A stretch of 64,000 bases of DNA, taken from assembly GCF_900215505.1 (NCBI RefSeq), contig NZ_LT907844.1:2390501-2454500 (forward strand), written 5' to 3'. The first letter of the stretch is position 1; every line of letters begins with the position of its first letter. Below, piece after piece: positions 1 to 9,359 of this stretch. The DNA comes from Cohaesibacter sp. ES.047. Its GTDB lineage: Bacteria; Pseudomonadota; Alphaproteobacteria; Rhizobiales; Cohaesibacteraceae. The translations under genes were made by a program, and so were the position numbers. The notes beneath the pieces were generated by a model. That model ran no database searches, was not told the origin of the DNA, and was given only the letters and a program-made list of their open reading frames with translations.

Positions 1-312
1 ATCGAGACCCTCGCAAGCTATGTCCAGTCTCTCTCGGGCAGTGCGCCCGAAGGTGCTGATCTGGACGCCGGTAAGGTGTTGTTTGAAGAAAACTGCGTCG
101 CCTGTCATGGCGAGGATGCCAAGGGCATGCAGGAACTCGGTTCACCAAACCTGACCGATGCCATCTGGCTCTATGGTGGCGATCGCGAGACCATCATCGA
201 AACGATCACCAATGGTCGTGCCGGTGTCATGCCCAGCTGGGAAGCCCGTCTTGATCCGCTGACGATCAAGTCTCTGGCGGTCTATGTGCACACCCGAGGT
301 GGTGGCCAGTAA
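1..312 (+). CDS. ccoP: cbb3-type cytochrome c oxidase subunit III, C-terminal part
   Basis: The reading frame is open from base 1, so only the last 103 residues are present. They contain a class I cytochrome c motif CVACH and a distal Met (GVMPSW), which fit the second c-heme domain of the membrane-anchored diheme subunit CcoP/FixP. This subunit passes electrons to the CcoO/CcoN core of the high-affinity terminal oxidase. The assembly genes ccoGHIS follow on the same strand, as is usual. The 5' end lies outside the window. Identity is inferred from the heme motif, the length of the domain and the neighbours. Confidence 0.88.
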   Translation: METLASYVQSLSGSAPEGADLDAGKVLFEENCVACHGEDAKGMQELGSPNLTDAIWLYGGDRETIIETITNGRAGVMPSWEARLDPLTIKSLAVYVHTRGGGQ

Positions 313-773
313 CAGGTCGCGCTTGCGGCTATGATACGGCGCTCGATCTTCGAGTGCGACAAGAATGAAGCCGGGGCCGGTTTGAACGCTGGCCCCGCGT
401 CCTGCAAGCGGTTGACCGACTTTGAAACGAGCCGATCGGCCCGACCAGTTCTCCGAGCTCTTCAAGGCAGTGCTCATTGCTGATGCCCAAAGAAGCCGGT
501 GACAGGTTTGAACGTGCTGTCTTGCAATACAGTCCTGGCTCATCCCGGCCGACAGAAACGGGAACCGGAGCAGATGCGAAATACGCGACAATTTGCCTCG
601 GTATTTTCACGCAAAAATAGTCTACTTGATAGACCATGAGCACGATGGACCGCTGAACGAGACACAAATTGAAGTAGATTAAATGCCTGTTAGCAGGCCC
701 GGCAAGTGATGGACCTGTTTGCCGGACTACGGACAGCCAACTGGCAAAGACGACTGTTTCGAGGAGAAGCGAG
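313..773. other. 461-bp intergenic region between ccoP and ccoG
   Basis: No convincing gene is seen. A GC-rich hairpin with arms GGGGCC (373-378) and GGCCCC (391-396) lies just after ccoP. It lacks a following T-tract, so it may be a processing or attenuation hairpin rather than an intrinsic terminator. A weak FNR/FixK-like site lies near the ccoG end. Confidence 0.5.
669..682 (+). promoter_or_regulatory. possible FNR/FixK-type box upstream of ccoG
   Basis: TTGAA-N4-ATTAA matches 8 of the 10 defined bases of the FNR/FixK consensus TTGAT-N4-ATCAA and lies about 90 bp before ccoG. fixGHIS clusters are commonly oxygen-controlled through such boxes. The match is imperfect, so this is a suggestion only. 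Confidence 0.25.
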
Positions 774-2225
774 ATGACGGTGGAAGCCCCAGGGACCAGC
801 TCGGGCGGTGATGTACTCTATGCGAAGGCCAAGAAGGTCTTTCCGCAAAGTGTTCAAGGCCGCTACCGAAATTTCAAATGGGCGTTCATGATCGTGGCGC
901 TCGGTCTCTATTATTTCCTGCCCTTCGTGCGGTGGGATCGCGGCCCGGGTGCTCCCGATCAGGCCGTTCTGATCGATTTTCCTGCGCGGCGGTTCTATTT
1001 CTTCTTCATCGAAATCTGGCCGCAGGAAATCTATTATCTCACAGGCCTCTTGATCCTTGCGGCTCTGACGCTGTTCCTGATGAATGCGCTCGCGGGACGC
1101 GTCTGGTGCGGTTACATGTGTTTCCAGACGGTCTGGACTGACCTTTTCATGCTGGTCGAACGGTGGATCGAGGGCGATCGCCGTGAACGCATCAAGGCAG
1201 ATAAACAGTCTTTGACGGCCAAGAAGGTCGGTCGCACGGTCTTCAAACATTTTGTCTGGTTGCTGATCGCGTGGTGGACCGGCGGCGCCTGGGTGCTCTA
1301 CTTTGCCGATGCGCCCACACTGGTGACTGAGCTGGCCTTTGGACAAGCGCCGATGGTGGCCTATCTCTGGATCGGCATTCTGACGGCGACGACCTACATC
1401 ATGGCTGGCCACATGCGCGAGCAGGTCTGTGTCTATATGTGCCCGTGGCCGCGCATTCAGGCTGCCCTGACCGACGAATGGGCACTCAACGTTACCTACC
1501 GCACCGACCGGGGTGAGCCGCGCGGCTCTCTGAAAAAGATGAAGGCGCGTGCCGAAGAGGGCTTGCCTGCCGGGGATTGCGTCGATTGCGGTCAGTGTGT
1601 GGCCGTCTGCCCGACTGGCATCGACATTCGGGATGGTGCCCAGCTCGCCTGCATCCAGTGCGGACTGTGCATCGATGCCTGCGACAATGTCATGGAGAAG
1701 GTCGGCAAGCCACGCGGTCTCATCGACTATGAAACCGACGTCAACATCCAGCGCCATCTTGAAGGCAAGGAAAGCGTTTACCGTTTCATTCGCCCGCGAA
1801 CGATCATCTATATGGCGATGATCGCCTTTGTTGTCGGCCTGATGGTCTTCACTCTGATCAATCGGCAGTTGGTTGATCTCAATGTCCTGCATGACCGCAA
1901 CCCGCTCTTCGTGCAATTGTCTGACGGGTCGCTGCGCAATGGCTACACCATCCGCCTGATCAACAAGGCAACCACGGCGCGCGATTTTGAACTCAGTCTG
2001 GTCAATGCGCCAGAAGGCTTTTCAATGAACGCGGTCGGTGTCAAGAGTGATGATCCCCGATCCATGGTCGTGCCAATTCAGGCTGACCTGACAAAGGAAC
2101 TCCGGGTTCAGGTCTTCTCGCCGCCCCAAGCACAGCTCGAGAAGTCCCAGCCGATTGCCTTCAATATCCGGGATACAGAGACGGGTGAAGGCCAGACCGT
2201 ATCGGATTATTTCAAGGCTCCGTAA
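774..2225 (+). CDS. ccoG: cytochrome c oxidase accessory protein CcoG (FixG), polyferredoxin
   Basis: The 483-residue membrane protein has several hydrophobic segments in the N-terminal half (about 38-55, 78-105, 160-180, 195-215) and one near residue 345. Two ferredoxin-type cysteine clusters follow: CVDCGQCVAVCP at about 268-279, and a CIQCGLCIDAC cluster about 15 residues later. The C-terminal part is the periplasmic FixG-C immunoglobulin-like domain. CcoG reduces copper in the cbb3 oxidase copper-delivery pathway. GGAG lies about 12 bases before the ATG. It is the first gene of the ccoGHIS assembly operon. Confidence 0.95.
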   Translation: MTVEAPGTSSGGDVLYAKAKKVFPQSVQGRYRNFKWAFMIVALGLYYFLPFVRWDRGPGAPDQAVLIDFPARRFYFFFIEIWPQEIYYLTGLLILAALTLFLMNALAGRVWCGYMCFQTVWTDLFMLVERWIEGDRRERIKADKQSLTAKKVGRTVFKHFVWLLIAWWTGGAWVLYFADAPTLVTELAFGQAPMVAYLWIGILTATTYIMAGHMREQVCVYMCPWPRIQAALTDEWALNVTYRTDRGEPRGSLKKMKARAEEGLPAGDCVDCGQCVAVCPTGIDIRDGAQLACIQCGLCIDACDNVMEKVGKPRGLIDYETDVNIQRHLEGKESVYRFIRPRTIIYMAMIAFVVGLMVFTLINRQLVDLNVLHDRNPLFVQLSDGSLRNGYTIRLINKATTARDFELSLVNAPEGFSMNAVGVKSDDPRSMVVPIQADLTKELRVQVFSPPQAQLEKSQPIAFNIRDTETGEGQTVSDYFKAP

Positions 2226-2330
2226 GGCGCTTTCTAACCAAAAAGACATGAAGCAGAGGCTTTTGGTGGCTATCCAAAGTCTCTGTTTCGCTGCAAAATG
2301 ACCCCTGAAAAATTGCACGGAGACCCAAGA

Positions 2331-2834
2331 ATGGCACAACAGAGACTGGACGCTTCTGAAAAGAAACTGACCGGCTGGCATGTGTTGCTGTGGATCTGTG
2401 GTTTCTTCGCCGTGGTATTCACTGCCAACGGCGCGTTCGTCTACTACGCCAGCACCAGTTGGCCCGGCGTGGTGGAACAAAGCCCTTATCAGGCCAGCCA
2501 GAATTACAACAACACCCTCAAGGAAGCGCAGGCTCAGGCAGATCGTCAGTGGCAGATGGGGATAGAGCTCAAACGGCGCCAGAATGACGTCTTCCTGATT
2601 GTCGAGGCGCGCGACAAGCTGGACAATCCGATTACGGATCTGGTTATAGAGGCGAATATCGGTCGTCCTGCGACAGAAAGCTTTGACCGTCAATTGACCC
2701 TGTCTTCCAAGACCGGCGGCACGTATCAGGGCACCATAGGCACGCTTGACCCGGGCCGCTGGCGCATCAAGCTAGAAGCCCTCGAAGACAGCGAGGTCAT
2801 GTTCCAGACGCTCCAGACGGTCACGCTGAAGTAG
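2331..2834 (+). CDS. ccoH: cbb3 oxidase assembly protein CcoH (FixH)
   Basis: The protein has 167 residues with one N-terminal transmembrane segment at about 15-37 and a periplasmic FixH domain. CcoH is needed for a stable cbb3 oxidase and acts together with the copper ATPase CcoI. The ATG at 2331 was chosen because a GGAG lies 9 bases upstream. An in-frame ATG at 2298 would add 11 residues but has no ribosome-binding site. The gene lies between ccoG and ccoI, the standard order. Confidence 0.9.
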   Translation: MAQQRLDASEKKLTGWHVLLWICGFFAVVFTANGAFVYYASTSWPGVVEQSPYQASQNYNNTLKEAQAQADRQWQMGIELKRRQNDVFLIVEARDKLDNPITDLVIEANIGRPATESFDRQLTLSSKTGGTYQGTIGTLDPGRWRIKLEALEDSEVMFQTLQTVTLK

Positions 2835-2870
2835 CATCAACAAGCAAAGAAAGACATCAGCAGGCTTGCT

Positions 2871-5135
2871 ATGACGGCAACGGACACTGTAGAGCGTGAT
2901 TGGTCGGCCTTTTCCGAAAGCCTGCCCGATGGCAAGCAGAAGCTGGCGCTTGCTGTCGAAGGGATCTATTGCCCTGCCTGCATGACGCGCATCGAGAAGG
3001 GCCTCATGGACCTTGAGGGCGTCTCCAACGCCCGCGTCAATCTCTCTTCGCATCGCCTTGCCGTCACATGGGATCCAGCCGAGACGGATCCGGACAGGCT
3101 GCTGATACGCCTCAACGATCTTGGCTATGGCGCGCATCCCTTCGATCCCGGCCGCGTCAAATCCGAAGAGAAGAAGGAAAACCAGCGGCTTCTGCGCGCG
3201 CTGGCCGTTGCGGGTTTTGCCGCAATGAACGTCATGTTGCTGTCCGTCTCGGTCTGGTCGGGCAATGTGTCGGATATCACGCCCGAGACGCGTGATTTTT
3301 TCCATTGGCTTTCGGCTTTCATCACGCTGCCTGCAGCGGTCTATGCAGGTCGGCCGTTTTTCGGCTCGGCTTGGCGCGTGCTCAGAAAGGGCCACCTCAA
3401 CATGGATGTGCCGATTTCCATCGGCGTGATCCTTGCGCTCTTCCTCTCGCTCCTCCAGACCATCCAGCATCAGAAGGAAGCCTACTTCGAAAGCGCATTG
3501 ATGCTGTTGTTCTTCCTTTTGATCGGCCGTTGGCTGGATCAGATGATGCGCCTGAAAACCCGCTCCTTTGCCGAGAACCTGACCGCGTTGAAAGCCGAGA
3601 CGGCCATGAAGCTGTTTGGCGACGGCGCCTTGCGCGAGGTGCCGCTCTCCAAGATCGAACCGGGTGATCGTGTCCTTGTGCGCCCCGGCGAGCGGGTTTC
3701 GGTCGATGGCACTGTTGAGGCCGGTGCGTCGCAAATCGACCAGAGTCTCGTGACCGGCGAGACCATGCTCATCGAGGTGGGCGAGGGCGATGCGGTCTAT
3801 GCCGGAACGCTCAATGGAGAAAATGGCCTGACCATCTCGGTCACTGCCGCGGCCAAGGGCACCCTACTGGACGAGGTCAATCGCCTGATCGAAGAAGCCA
3901 TGGAAGCCCGGTCGCGCTACCGCAAGCTGGCAGACCGCGCAGCCGATCTCTATGCCCCCATCGTACACACCGCCTCGGCTCTGACCTTTGCCGGTTGGTG
4001 GCTCTGGGGCATTGGCTGGCAGCCCTCGCTCGTCATTGCGATTTCCGTTTTGATCATCACCTGCCCCTGCGCGCTTGGCCTTGCCATTCCGGCGGTGCAA
4101 GTGGTTGCTTCGGGGTCGCTGTTCCGCAATCAGGTGCTGCTCAATCGTTCCGACGCGCTTGAGCGCTTTTCGAGGGTCGACACCGTCGTTTTCGACAAGA
4201 CCGGAACATTGACGCGCCCCAGTCCCGGTATCGTCAACCCCGATGCCTGTGATCCGGAAAGCCTCAATCTGGCCATCGCGCTCGCCAAATCATCCAGCCA
4301 TCCCTTGTCCGCGGCGCTCGCTGCCATGGATCGCCGCATCCGCCCCATCGCGGACGCGAGCGAGGAAAAGGGCAAGGGCTTGACCGCATCGGTGGATGGC
4401 ACGGAAATCCGTCTGGGTTCACCAACCTTCTGTGACGCAGAAAGGGAGGCCGAGAGCGTCAGGGCCGCCCATCCGTCCGCATCGCTTCTGGCTTTTCGGT
4501 ATGGATCCAATGCACCCGTAGTCTTCGCCCTTGAACAGCAGTTGCGCTCCGATGCCATCGAGGTCATTGAAGCCCTGAAGGCGCGGGGCATGGCCCTGAA
4601 GATCCTCTCTGGCGACCAGCCCAAAGCCGTTGCCGCCGTCGCCGAAAAGCTCGGGATTGAAGCATTCCATGCGGGCATTGCCCCAACAGACAAAATCGCC
4701 ATGATCGAGGCAGAAAAAGCCAACGGCGCTGTGGTGATGATGGTCGGAGATGGCCTCAACGATGCCCCCGCGCTGGCCGCCGCCGATGTGTCCATCTCGC
4801 CGGTCACCGCCGCACATGTCTCGCAGGCTGCCGCCGACGCGCTGTTTCTGGGTGAGAAACTGGCTCCCGTCCTTCAGGTCATCGACATCGGCAAACGCGC
4901 CCGCCGGATCATGGAGCAGAATCTCTGGGCGGCCACCCTTTACAACATGGTTGCCGTGCCCTTTGCCATTGCGGGGTTTGTCACGCCACTGATCGCGGCG
5001 CTTGCCATGTCCGGATCCAGTCTGGTGGTGACCCTCAACGCCTTGCGCGCCCGCGCCAGAAGCGATCCGTGGTTCACCGATAACGTTGCCTTTGACGAAG
5101 CCCTCAACGAACAGAAGCCGATGAGAGAGCTTTGA
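2871..5135 (+). CDS. ccoI: copper-translocating P1B-type ATPase CcoI (FixI)
   Basis: The 754-residue heavy-metal ATPase exports Cu(I) for insertion into the cbb3 oxidase. An N-terminal metal-binding domain carries CPAC (about residues 36-39). The membrane part has the ion-binding motif CPC (in TCPCALGLA). The catalytic part has the phosphorylation motif DKTGTLT, the HP motif in SSHPLSAAL, and the hinge GDGLNDAPAL. All key motifs are intact and the length is normal for FixI. It lies 36 bp after ccoH and upstream of ccoS. Confidence 0.95.
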   Translation: MTATDTVERDWSAFSESLPDGKQKLALAVEGIYCPACMTRIEKGLMDLEGVSNARVNLSSHRLAVTWDPAETDPDRLLIRLNDLGYGAHPFDPGRVKSEEKKENQRLLRALAVAGFAAMNVMLLSVSVWSGNVSDITPETRDFFHWLSAFITLPAAVYAGRPFFGSAWRVLRKGHLNMDVPISIGVILALFLSLLQTIQHQKEAYFESALMLLFFLLIGRWLDQMMRLKTRSFAENLTALKAETAMKLFGDGALREVPLSKIEPGDRVLVRPGERVSVDGTVEAGASQIDQSLVTGETMLIEVGEGDAVYAGTLNGENGLTISVTAAAKGTLLDEVNRLIEEAMEARSRYRKLADRAADLYAPIVHTASALTFAGWWLWGIGWQPSLVIAISVLIITCPCALGLAIPAVQVVASGSLFRNQVLLNRSDALERFSRVDTVVFDKTGTLTRPSPGIVNPDACDPESLNLAIALAKSSSHPLSAALAAMDRRIRPIADASEEKGKGLTASVDGTEIRLGSPTFCDAEREAESVRAAHPSASLLAFRYGSNAPVVFALEQQLRSDAIEVIEALKARGMALKILSGDQPKAVAAVAEKLGIEAFHAGIAPTDKIAMIEAEKANGAVVMMVGDGLNDAPALAAADVSISPVTAAHVSQAAADALFLGEKLAPVLQVIDIGKRARRIMEQNLWAATLYNMVAVPFAIAGFVTPLIAALAMSGSSLVVTLNALRARARSDPWFTDNVAFDEALNEQKPMREL

Positions 5136-5254
5136 TCCGCTGACCGACATCGGTCCGACATCGGCCCGACATGGACTGGGGCGATATTTATAATTTTCAC
5201 CAAGACCAACTCCTGCTAAGCCTAGAGGGATGCTTGGACAAGGAAGATCAAGAC

Positions 5255-5449
5255 ATGAGCGCTCTGCTTTTTCTCATTCCTGTAGCCCTTTTCCTCGGGG
5301 GACTTGGGCTCGTCGCTTTTCTCTGGTCCCTCAAAACCAACCAATATGAAGACATTCAAGGGGCGGCCTACCGCATCCTCGACGATGATGATCTGAGCCC
5401 GGAAGAACAGGCAAAAATCAATGCCAAGGGGCAGAGCAGCGCGGATTGA
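5255..5449 (+). CDS. ccoS: cbb3-type oxidase assembly protein CcoS (FixS)
   Basis: The 64-residue protein has one N-terminal transmembrane helix (about 2-24) followed by the family signature around WSLKTNQYED and an acidic tail. CcoS is required to incorporate cofactors into the cbb3 catalytic subunit. The ATG at 5255 was chosen because a purine-rich GGAAGA lies just upstream and because the protein then has the usual FixS size. An in-frame ATG at 5171 would add 28 residues not typical of the family. It closes the ccoGHIS operon. Confidence 0.9.
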   Translation: MSALLFLIPVALFLGGLGLVAFLWSLKTNQYEDIQGAAYRILDDDDLSPEEQAKINAKGQSSAD

Positions 5450-5605
5450 GCTGTCTTGCGCCGCCCAATGCGTTCCTTTGGATCATGAAAAGTCGCCATC
5501 GGAATTAAAAGGTGGGGTATCCACCTTGGCCATCTCGGTCTATCGTGTAGGGGCTGTCGTCATGGCTGACCAATATGAAACGGTCGGTGGTTCGGAGAAG
5601 ACGGG

Positions 5606-6085
5606 ATGATCAAGGCCCTGCGATATTTCTGGAAAGAGCAGCCTGTCGCGCTGTCGGCTTTGATTCTGGCTTTGTGCGTTCTGGTCTTCTTTGGTGCGCG
5701 CTTTGCCATGAGCTTTATCTATTTCCAGGATCCGACGCATCGCAATGAAACCCTGCAGAAATGGATGACACCCAAATATGTCGGGATGAGCTACCGCTTG
5801 CCGCGGGACGTCATCCATGACGTCATGCAGCTTGAGGATTTCGAAGGAAAGCGCATCAAGCTGGAGGATGTCGCGGAGAGGATGGGCATCACGCTCAAGG
5901 AACTCGAGCAGCGTGTCCGGGCCGCCAAGCGTGCCTACGAGGCTGGCAAGACGTCTGGTCAACAGCCACAAGATGAAAGTCAGACCCGCCCCCCGGCACC
6001 CGCATCGCAGTCCTCTCTGATCGACAGGCCAGGCAACACCCCGATACAAGACAGGCAGGCCGAACAAAGGGAGAGCAAGGCATGA
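5606..6085 (+). CDS. small membrane-anchored protein of unknown function
   Basis: The protein has 159 residues. One transmembrane helix lies at about 15-38, followed by a soluble segment with a helix-turn-helix-like stretch (KLEDVAERMGITLKELEQRV, about 85-104) and a Pro/Gln-rich low-complexity tail. I do not recognise a named family. GGAGAAG lies about 6 bases before the ATG. The stop overlaps the start of the DedA gene (ATGA), so the two are translationally coupled and may act together. Confidence 0.7.
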   Translation: MIKALRYFWKEQPVALSALILALCVLVFFGARFAMSFIYFQDPTHRNETLQKWMTPKYVGMSYRLPRDVIHDVMQLEDFEGKRIKLEDVAERMGITLKELEQRVRAAKRAYEAGKTSGQQPQDESQTRPPAPASQSSLIDRPGNTPIQDRQAEQRESKA

Positions 6086-6756
6086 CCGAGGCGATCCTTG
6101 CCCTGATCCCGACCTTCGGTCTGTGGGTTCTGTTTTTTACGGTGCTCCTGAGCTGTCATGCAATTCCTGTCCCCGCTTCCATGTTGGTTCTGTCGTCCGG
6201 AGCCTTTGCTGCCTCCGACGACCTTGAACTCTATCAGGCCTTGCTGGTTGCTTTTTGTGCTGTCGTTCTGGGCGACCAGTCTGCTTACTGTCTTGCCAGA
6301 CTTGCGGGGTCTCCCCTCATTACGCGATTGCGAACATCCAGCAAGATCGATGGCATGATCGACCGCGCAGAGGACATGTTCAAACGGCGCGGAATGCTCG
6401 CCGTTTTCCTCTCGCGCACCATTTTCAGTCCCGTTGGGCCGTGGATGAGCGTTTTGTGCGGTTCCATGAAAGTGAAATGGCAGCATTTCGCGATTGCCTC
6501 TATTCTTGGCTCGGCAACATGGGTGACAGTCTATGTCATGATGGGATATGTCTTTGCCGATCGCCTGACTGAGTTGGCCGAGTTGGCAAGTCAGGGCATC
6601 GGCTTCATCGCAGCGTTCGGTGTCGCAATTGCCGCCGGATGGTGGTTGCGCCAGAGCTGGAAACGCTATCGTGACACCCAAGAAAGAGGAGAAGAGACCG
6701 AGGCGACCGGTGACACATCGGACGCGGTTCTTCAGACCAATGTCGATACCATTTGA
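6082..6756 (+). CDS. DedA family (VTT/SNARE-associated) membrane protein
   Basis: The 224-residue polytopic membrane protein has the DedA pattern: a re-entrant N-terminal region with a PVP-type motif (IPVPASMLV), the central FLSRTIFSPVGPWMSVLCGSM segment with conserved Arg and Pro, and closing transmembrane helices. DedA proteins take part in undecaprenyl-phosphate or phospholipid translocation and in membrane homeostasis. Its ATG overlaps the preceding stop by 4 bp, and its 3' end overlaps the next gene by 17 bp. The substrate is not determined. Confidence 0.85.
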   Translation: MTEAILALIPTFGLWVLFFTVLLSCHAIPVPASMLVLSSGAFAASDDLELYQALLVAFCAVVLGDQSAYCLARLAGSPLITRLRTSSKIDGMIDRAEDMFKRRGMLAVFLSRTIFSPVGPWMSVLCGSMKVKWQHFAIASILGSATWVTVYVMMGYVFADRLTELAELASQGIGFIAAFGVAIAAGWWLRQSWKRYRDTQERGEETEATGDTSDAVLQTNVDTI

Positions 6757-7375
6757 TACGCTTCTTGTTTTTCTGGCCGCATCTCTGGCGCTGGGCATTG
6801 CGCCCGGCCCGGATAATATCTTTGTGCTGACGCAATCGGCACTCTATGGCCGCAAGGCGGGCTGGATGGTGACGCTGGGCCTATGCACCGGCCTGCTCGT
6901 TCACACCACTGCCGTCACCCTCGGAATTGCGGTCCTGTTCCAGACGTCGACGCTGGCCTTCAACATCCTCAAATTCGCGGGCGCTGCCTATCTTCTCTAT
7001 CTGGCTTGGGGCGCATTTCGCGCAAAAGGCACAGAGATGGGCACCCGAGAAGAGAAGGGAAAGCCGGTCAGTCTGTTGGCGCTTTATGGGCGCGGCATTG
7101 TCATGAATGTGACCAATCCCAAGGTTGCCATTTTCTTTCTCGCCTTTCTGCCACAGTTTGCCAACCCGGATAGCGGCTCCTTGTCCCTGCAATTGTTCGC
7201 TTTCGGTCTCCTGTTCATATTGGCAACGATTCTTGTCTTCGGCACCATCGCTATCGCCGCCGGATCGCTCGGCGGCTGGTTGCGCAGTTCTCAAAGAGCA
7301 CAGATCATCATGAACCGGATCGCGGGGGTGGTCTTTGTGGGGCTCGCCACCCGATTGGTGATGACACAGCGTTGA
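6740..7375 (+). CDS. LysE/RhtB family amino-acid or metabolite exporter
   Basis: The 211-residue protein has about six transmembrane helices and the family N-terminus with the GIAPGPDNIFVL motif (about 18-29) and the ALYGRKAGW loop. LysE/RhtB proteins export amino acids or related small molecules by proton exchange. The start at 6740 overlaps the end of the DedA gene and begins exactly at the family N-terminus. A longer in-frame start at 6620 would lie wholly inside the DedA gene and encode a basic non-homologous extension. Substrate unknown. Confidence 0.85.
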   Translation: MSIPFDTLLVFLAASLALGIAPGPDNIFVLTQSALYGRKAGWMVTLGLCTGLLVHTTAVTLGIAVLFQTSTLAFNILKFAGAAYLLYLAWGAFRAKGTEMGTREEKGKPVSLLALYGRGIVMNVTNPKVAIFFLAFLPQFANPDSGSLSLQLFAFGLLFILATILVFGTIAIAAGSLGGWLRSSQRAQIIMNRIAGVVFVGLATRLVMTQR

Positions 7376-7424
7376 CCCCGCGCAGCCTCGATCTCGAGCG
7401 CCTCAAACCATTGGGCTGAAAAAA

Positions 7425-7452
7425 GAAAACCCCGCCATCAGGACGGGGTTTC
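7425..7452. terminator. bidirectional intrinsic terminator between the exporter gene and hemA
   Basis: Arms AAACCCCG (7427-7434) and CGGGGTTT (7444-7451) form a perfect 8-bp stem with a 9-base loop. A and T runs on either side allow it to serve both convergent genes. Confidence 0.8.
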
Positions 7453-7491
7453 TGTCTTGTCGTCATCGGAGTTCCGGCTCTCGCCGTTCTC

Positions 7492-8769
7492 TCAACCTCC
7501 AGCAGCCTCGAATACCTCCTGAGCCACAGGTTCGTTGAGATTGTAGAAGGAACCCGGCTCGATGTAAGGCAACTCGAGGCGTTCCCAGACATCAATGAGG
7601 GCAGCCCGCAGGCCATCGACCAGATGATCGTCATGGAACGGTGTCGGCGTAATGCGCAGGCGTTCGGTGCCGCGCGGTACGGTGGGATAGTTGATCGGCT
7701 GGATATAAATGCCGTGTTGCTCAAGCAGAATATCGGAAGCTTTCTTGCACAGGTCGGGATCACCAACAAACAGCGGTACGATATGGGTCTCGGACGGCAT
7801 CACCGGCAACCCTGCCTCTGACAGCATCGCCTTGGTGCGAGCGGCCTGACGCTGCTGGCCGTCACGCTCGGCCTGGCTGTCCTTGAGGTGCCGGACCGAA
7901 GTGCAGGCCGCTGCAGCGATTGCGGGCGGCATTGCGGTGGTGAAAATGAAGCCAGGTGCATAAGAGCGTACGGCGTCAATGATGGCGCACTTCCCGGTGA
8001 TATAGCCGCCAAGTGTGCCGAAGGCCTTCGCCAGTGTGCCTTCGATGATGTCGATCCGGTCCATCAGGCCTTCGCGTTCGCAGATGCCTGCGCCGCGTGG
8101 GCCATACATGCCAACCGCATGGACCTCATCGATATAGGTCATGGCGTTGTATTTCTCGGCCAGATCGGCGATTTGCTCGATCGGTGCGATGTCGCCATCC
8201 ATGGAATAGACGGATTCGAAGACGATCAACTTGGCGCGCTCGGTTCCGGCTGCAGCCAGCAATTCTTCCAGATGCTCAAGATCGTTATGCCGCCATAGCT
8301 GCTTCTGAACGCCAGAGCTTTTCACGCCTGCAATCATGGAAGCATGATTGAGCTGATCGGACAGGATCAGGCAATTGGGCAGCAGTTTGGCGATGGTCGA
8401 AATGGCCGCTTCGTTTGAGACAAACCCGGAGGTAAAGACCAGAGCGGATTCTTTGTTGTGCAGGTCGGCCAATTCGGTCTCAAGCTGCACCAGCGGATGG
8501 TTGGTGCCTGAAATGTTGCGCGTACCACCGGCACCCGTGCCCATCTTGTGCGCCGTATCGCTCATCGCTTCGATCACGGCTGGATGCTGCCCCATGCCCA
8601 GATAGTCATTGGAGCACCAGACCATGATTTCTCTCTCAAGTCCGTTTTCTGCCCGCCAGATTGCGCGGGGGAATTTGCCCGCCTGCCGTTCCAGATCGGC
8701 AAATATACGATAACGCTTTTCCGTCTTCAGAGACGAGACGGCATTTTCGAAGAACTCGAGATACTTCAT
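7492..8769 (-). CDS. hemA: 5-aminolevulinate synthase
   Basis: The 425-residue enzyme condenses glycine and succinyl-CoA to 5-aminolevulinate, the first step of tetrapyrrole synthesis by the C4 pathway. It belongs to the alpha-oxoamine synthase PLP family. Visible landmarks are the glycine-rich [11 protein letters not shown], the [11 protein letters not shown] motif with the PLP-pairing Asp, and the Schiff-base Lys in [13 protein letters not shown]. The start at 8769 forms an ATGA overlap with a 35-codon upstream mini-ORF. An in-frame ATG four codons earlier (8781) is also possible, and neither start has a strong ribosome-binding site. Confidence 0.95.
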   Translation of the reverse strand: MKYLEFFENAVSSLKTEKRYRIFADLERQAGKFPRAIWRAENGLEREIMVWCSNDYLGMGQHPAVIEAMSDTAHKMGTGAGGTRNISGTNHPLVQLETELADLHNKESALVFTSGFVSNEAAISTIAKLLPNCLILSDQLNHASMIAGVKSSGVQKQLWRHNDLEHLEELLAAAGTERAKLIVFESVYSMDGDIAPIEQIADLAEKYNAMTYIDEVHAVGMYGPRGAGICEREGLMDRIDIIEGTLAKAFGTLGGYITGKCAIIDAVRSYAPGFIFTTAMPPAIAAAACTSVRHLKDSQAERDGQQRQAARTKAMLSEAGLPVMPSETHIVPLFVGDPDLCKKASDILLEQHGIYIQPINYPTVPRGTERLRITPTPFHDDHLVDGLRAALIDVWERLELPYIEPGSFYNLNEPVAQEVFEAAGG

Positions 8770-8873
8770 GGAACTTGGCATCCGCTTATTTTGGTCCAGA
8801 CAGCGAACCGGTCGGTCAACTCCAGAGCCTGACGCACCTTGTTGTGACGGTGTGCATCCTGTTGGTCAGACAT
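8766..8873 (-). CDS. possible 35-residue upstream ORF coupled to hemA
   Basis: An ATG at 8873 opens a 35-codon frame (beginning [12 protein letters not shown]) whose TGA overlaps the hemA ATG at 8769 as ATGA. The peptide is hydrophilic and matches no family I know. The ribosome-binding site is weak. The perfect 4-bp overlap suggests translational coupling or a leader peptide, but chance is not excluded. Confidence 0.3.
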   Translation of the reverse strand: MSDQQDAHRHNKVRQALELTDRFAVWTKISGCQVP

Positions 8874-9359
8874 GGCTTTGGACTGCTTGATTACTGCTCA
8901 CTTTGCGCAGCCGCCTTGGGCTTTGTCAATTGTTAGAAGCCTTACAAATTGTTAAGGCCGCGTAATGTGACATCTTGCTTCAAGGCGTTTAATTTTAGGA
9001 TGGTTTTGCCATTTGGCAATGGCTTTTGCAAGCGCAGGAAGCAGCGCTAGACAGAGCTTTTTGCGGCCATCACGCCTTTTTTGTCACGGCCCATCAGCAA
9101 AATGCGACCTTCGTTGTACAGGACGCTCGCCGAAAGGGAGAAGAGCTTGCCCAACCAGAGCCTTGCCAAGCTTCTAGCCCAAAAGAAAATGCAGCTCCCA
9201 GACATCGGCAGCGCACCGGCAAAGCCTTGACACGAGGCGCAAATCGATTTGATTCAAGCAAACACAGTAAAGATTCTTAAAGGCTTTATGCTTACAGTTA
9301 GGCTACCGATGTATCTGGCGGGGAGTTTCCGTCAGTGGCGTTAAGGTGTGGAGTATTCA
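8874..9359. other. 486-bp intergenic region between hemA and the CheY-like gene
   Basis: This stretch must hold the divergent promoters for hemA and the response regulator. A TTGACA hexamer occurs at about 9226. Apart from the mini-ORF next to hemA, I see no supported gene or clear operator. Confidence 0.4.

Noticed and set aside
690-1916. Long minus-strand open frame opposite ccoG
   Set aside because: It is the antisense of a gene with complete FixG motifs. Its translation has no recognisable domain and is rich in residues expected from reverse codons.
9026-9280. 84-codon plus-strand frame between hemA and the CheY-like gene
   Set aside because: The composition is not coding-like, there is no ribosome-binding site, and no family matches.
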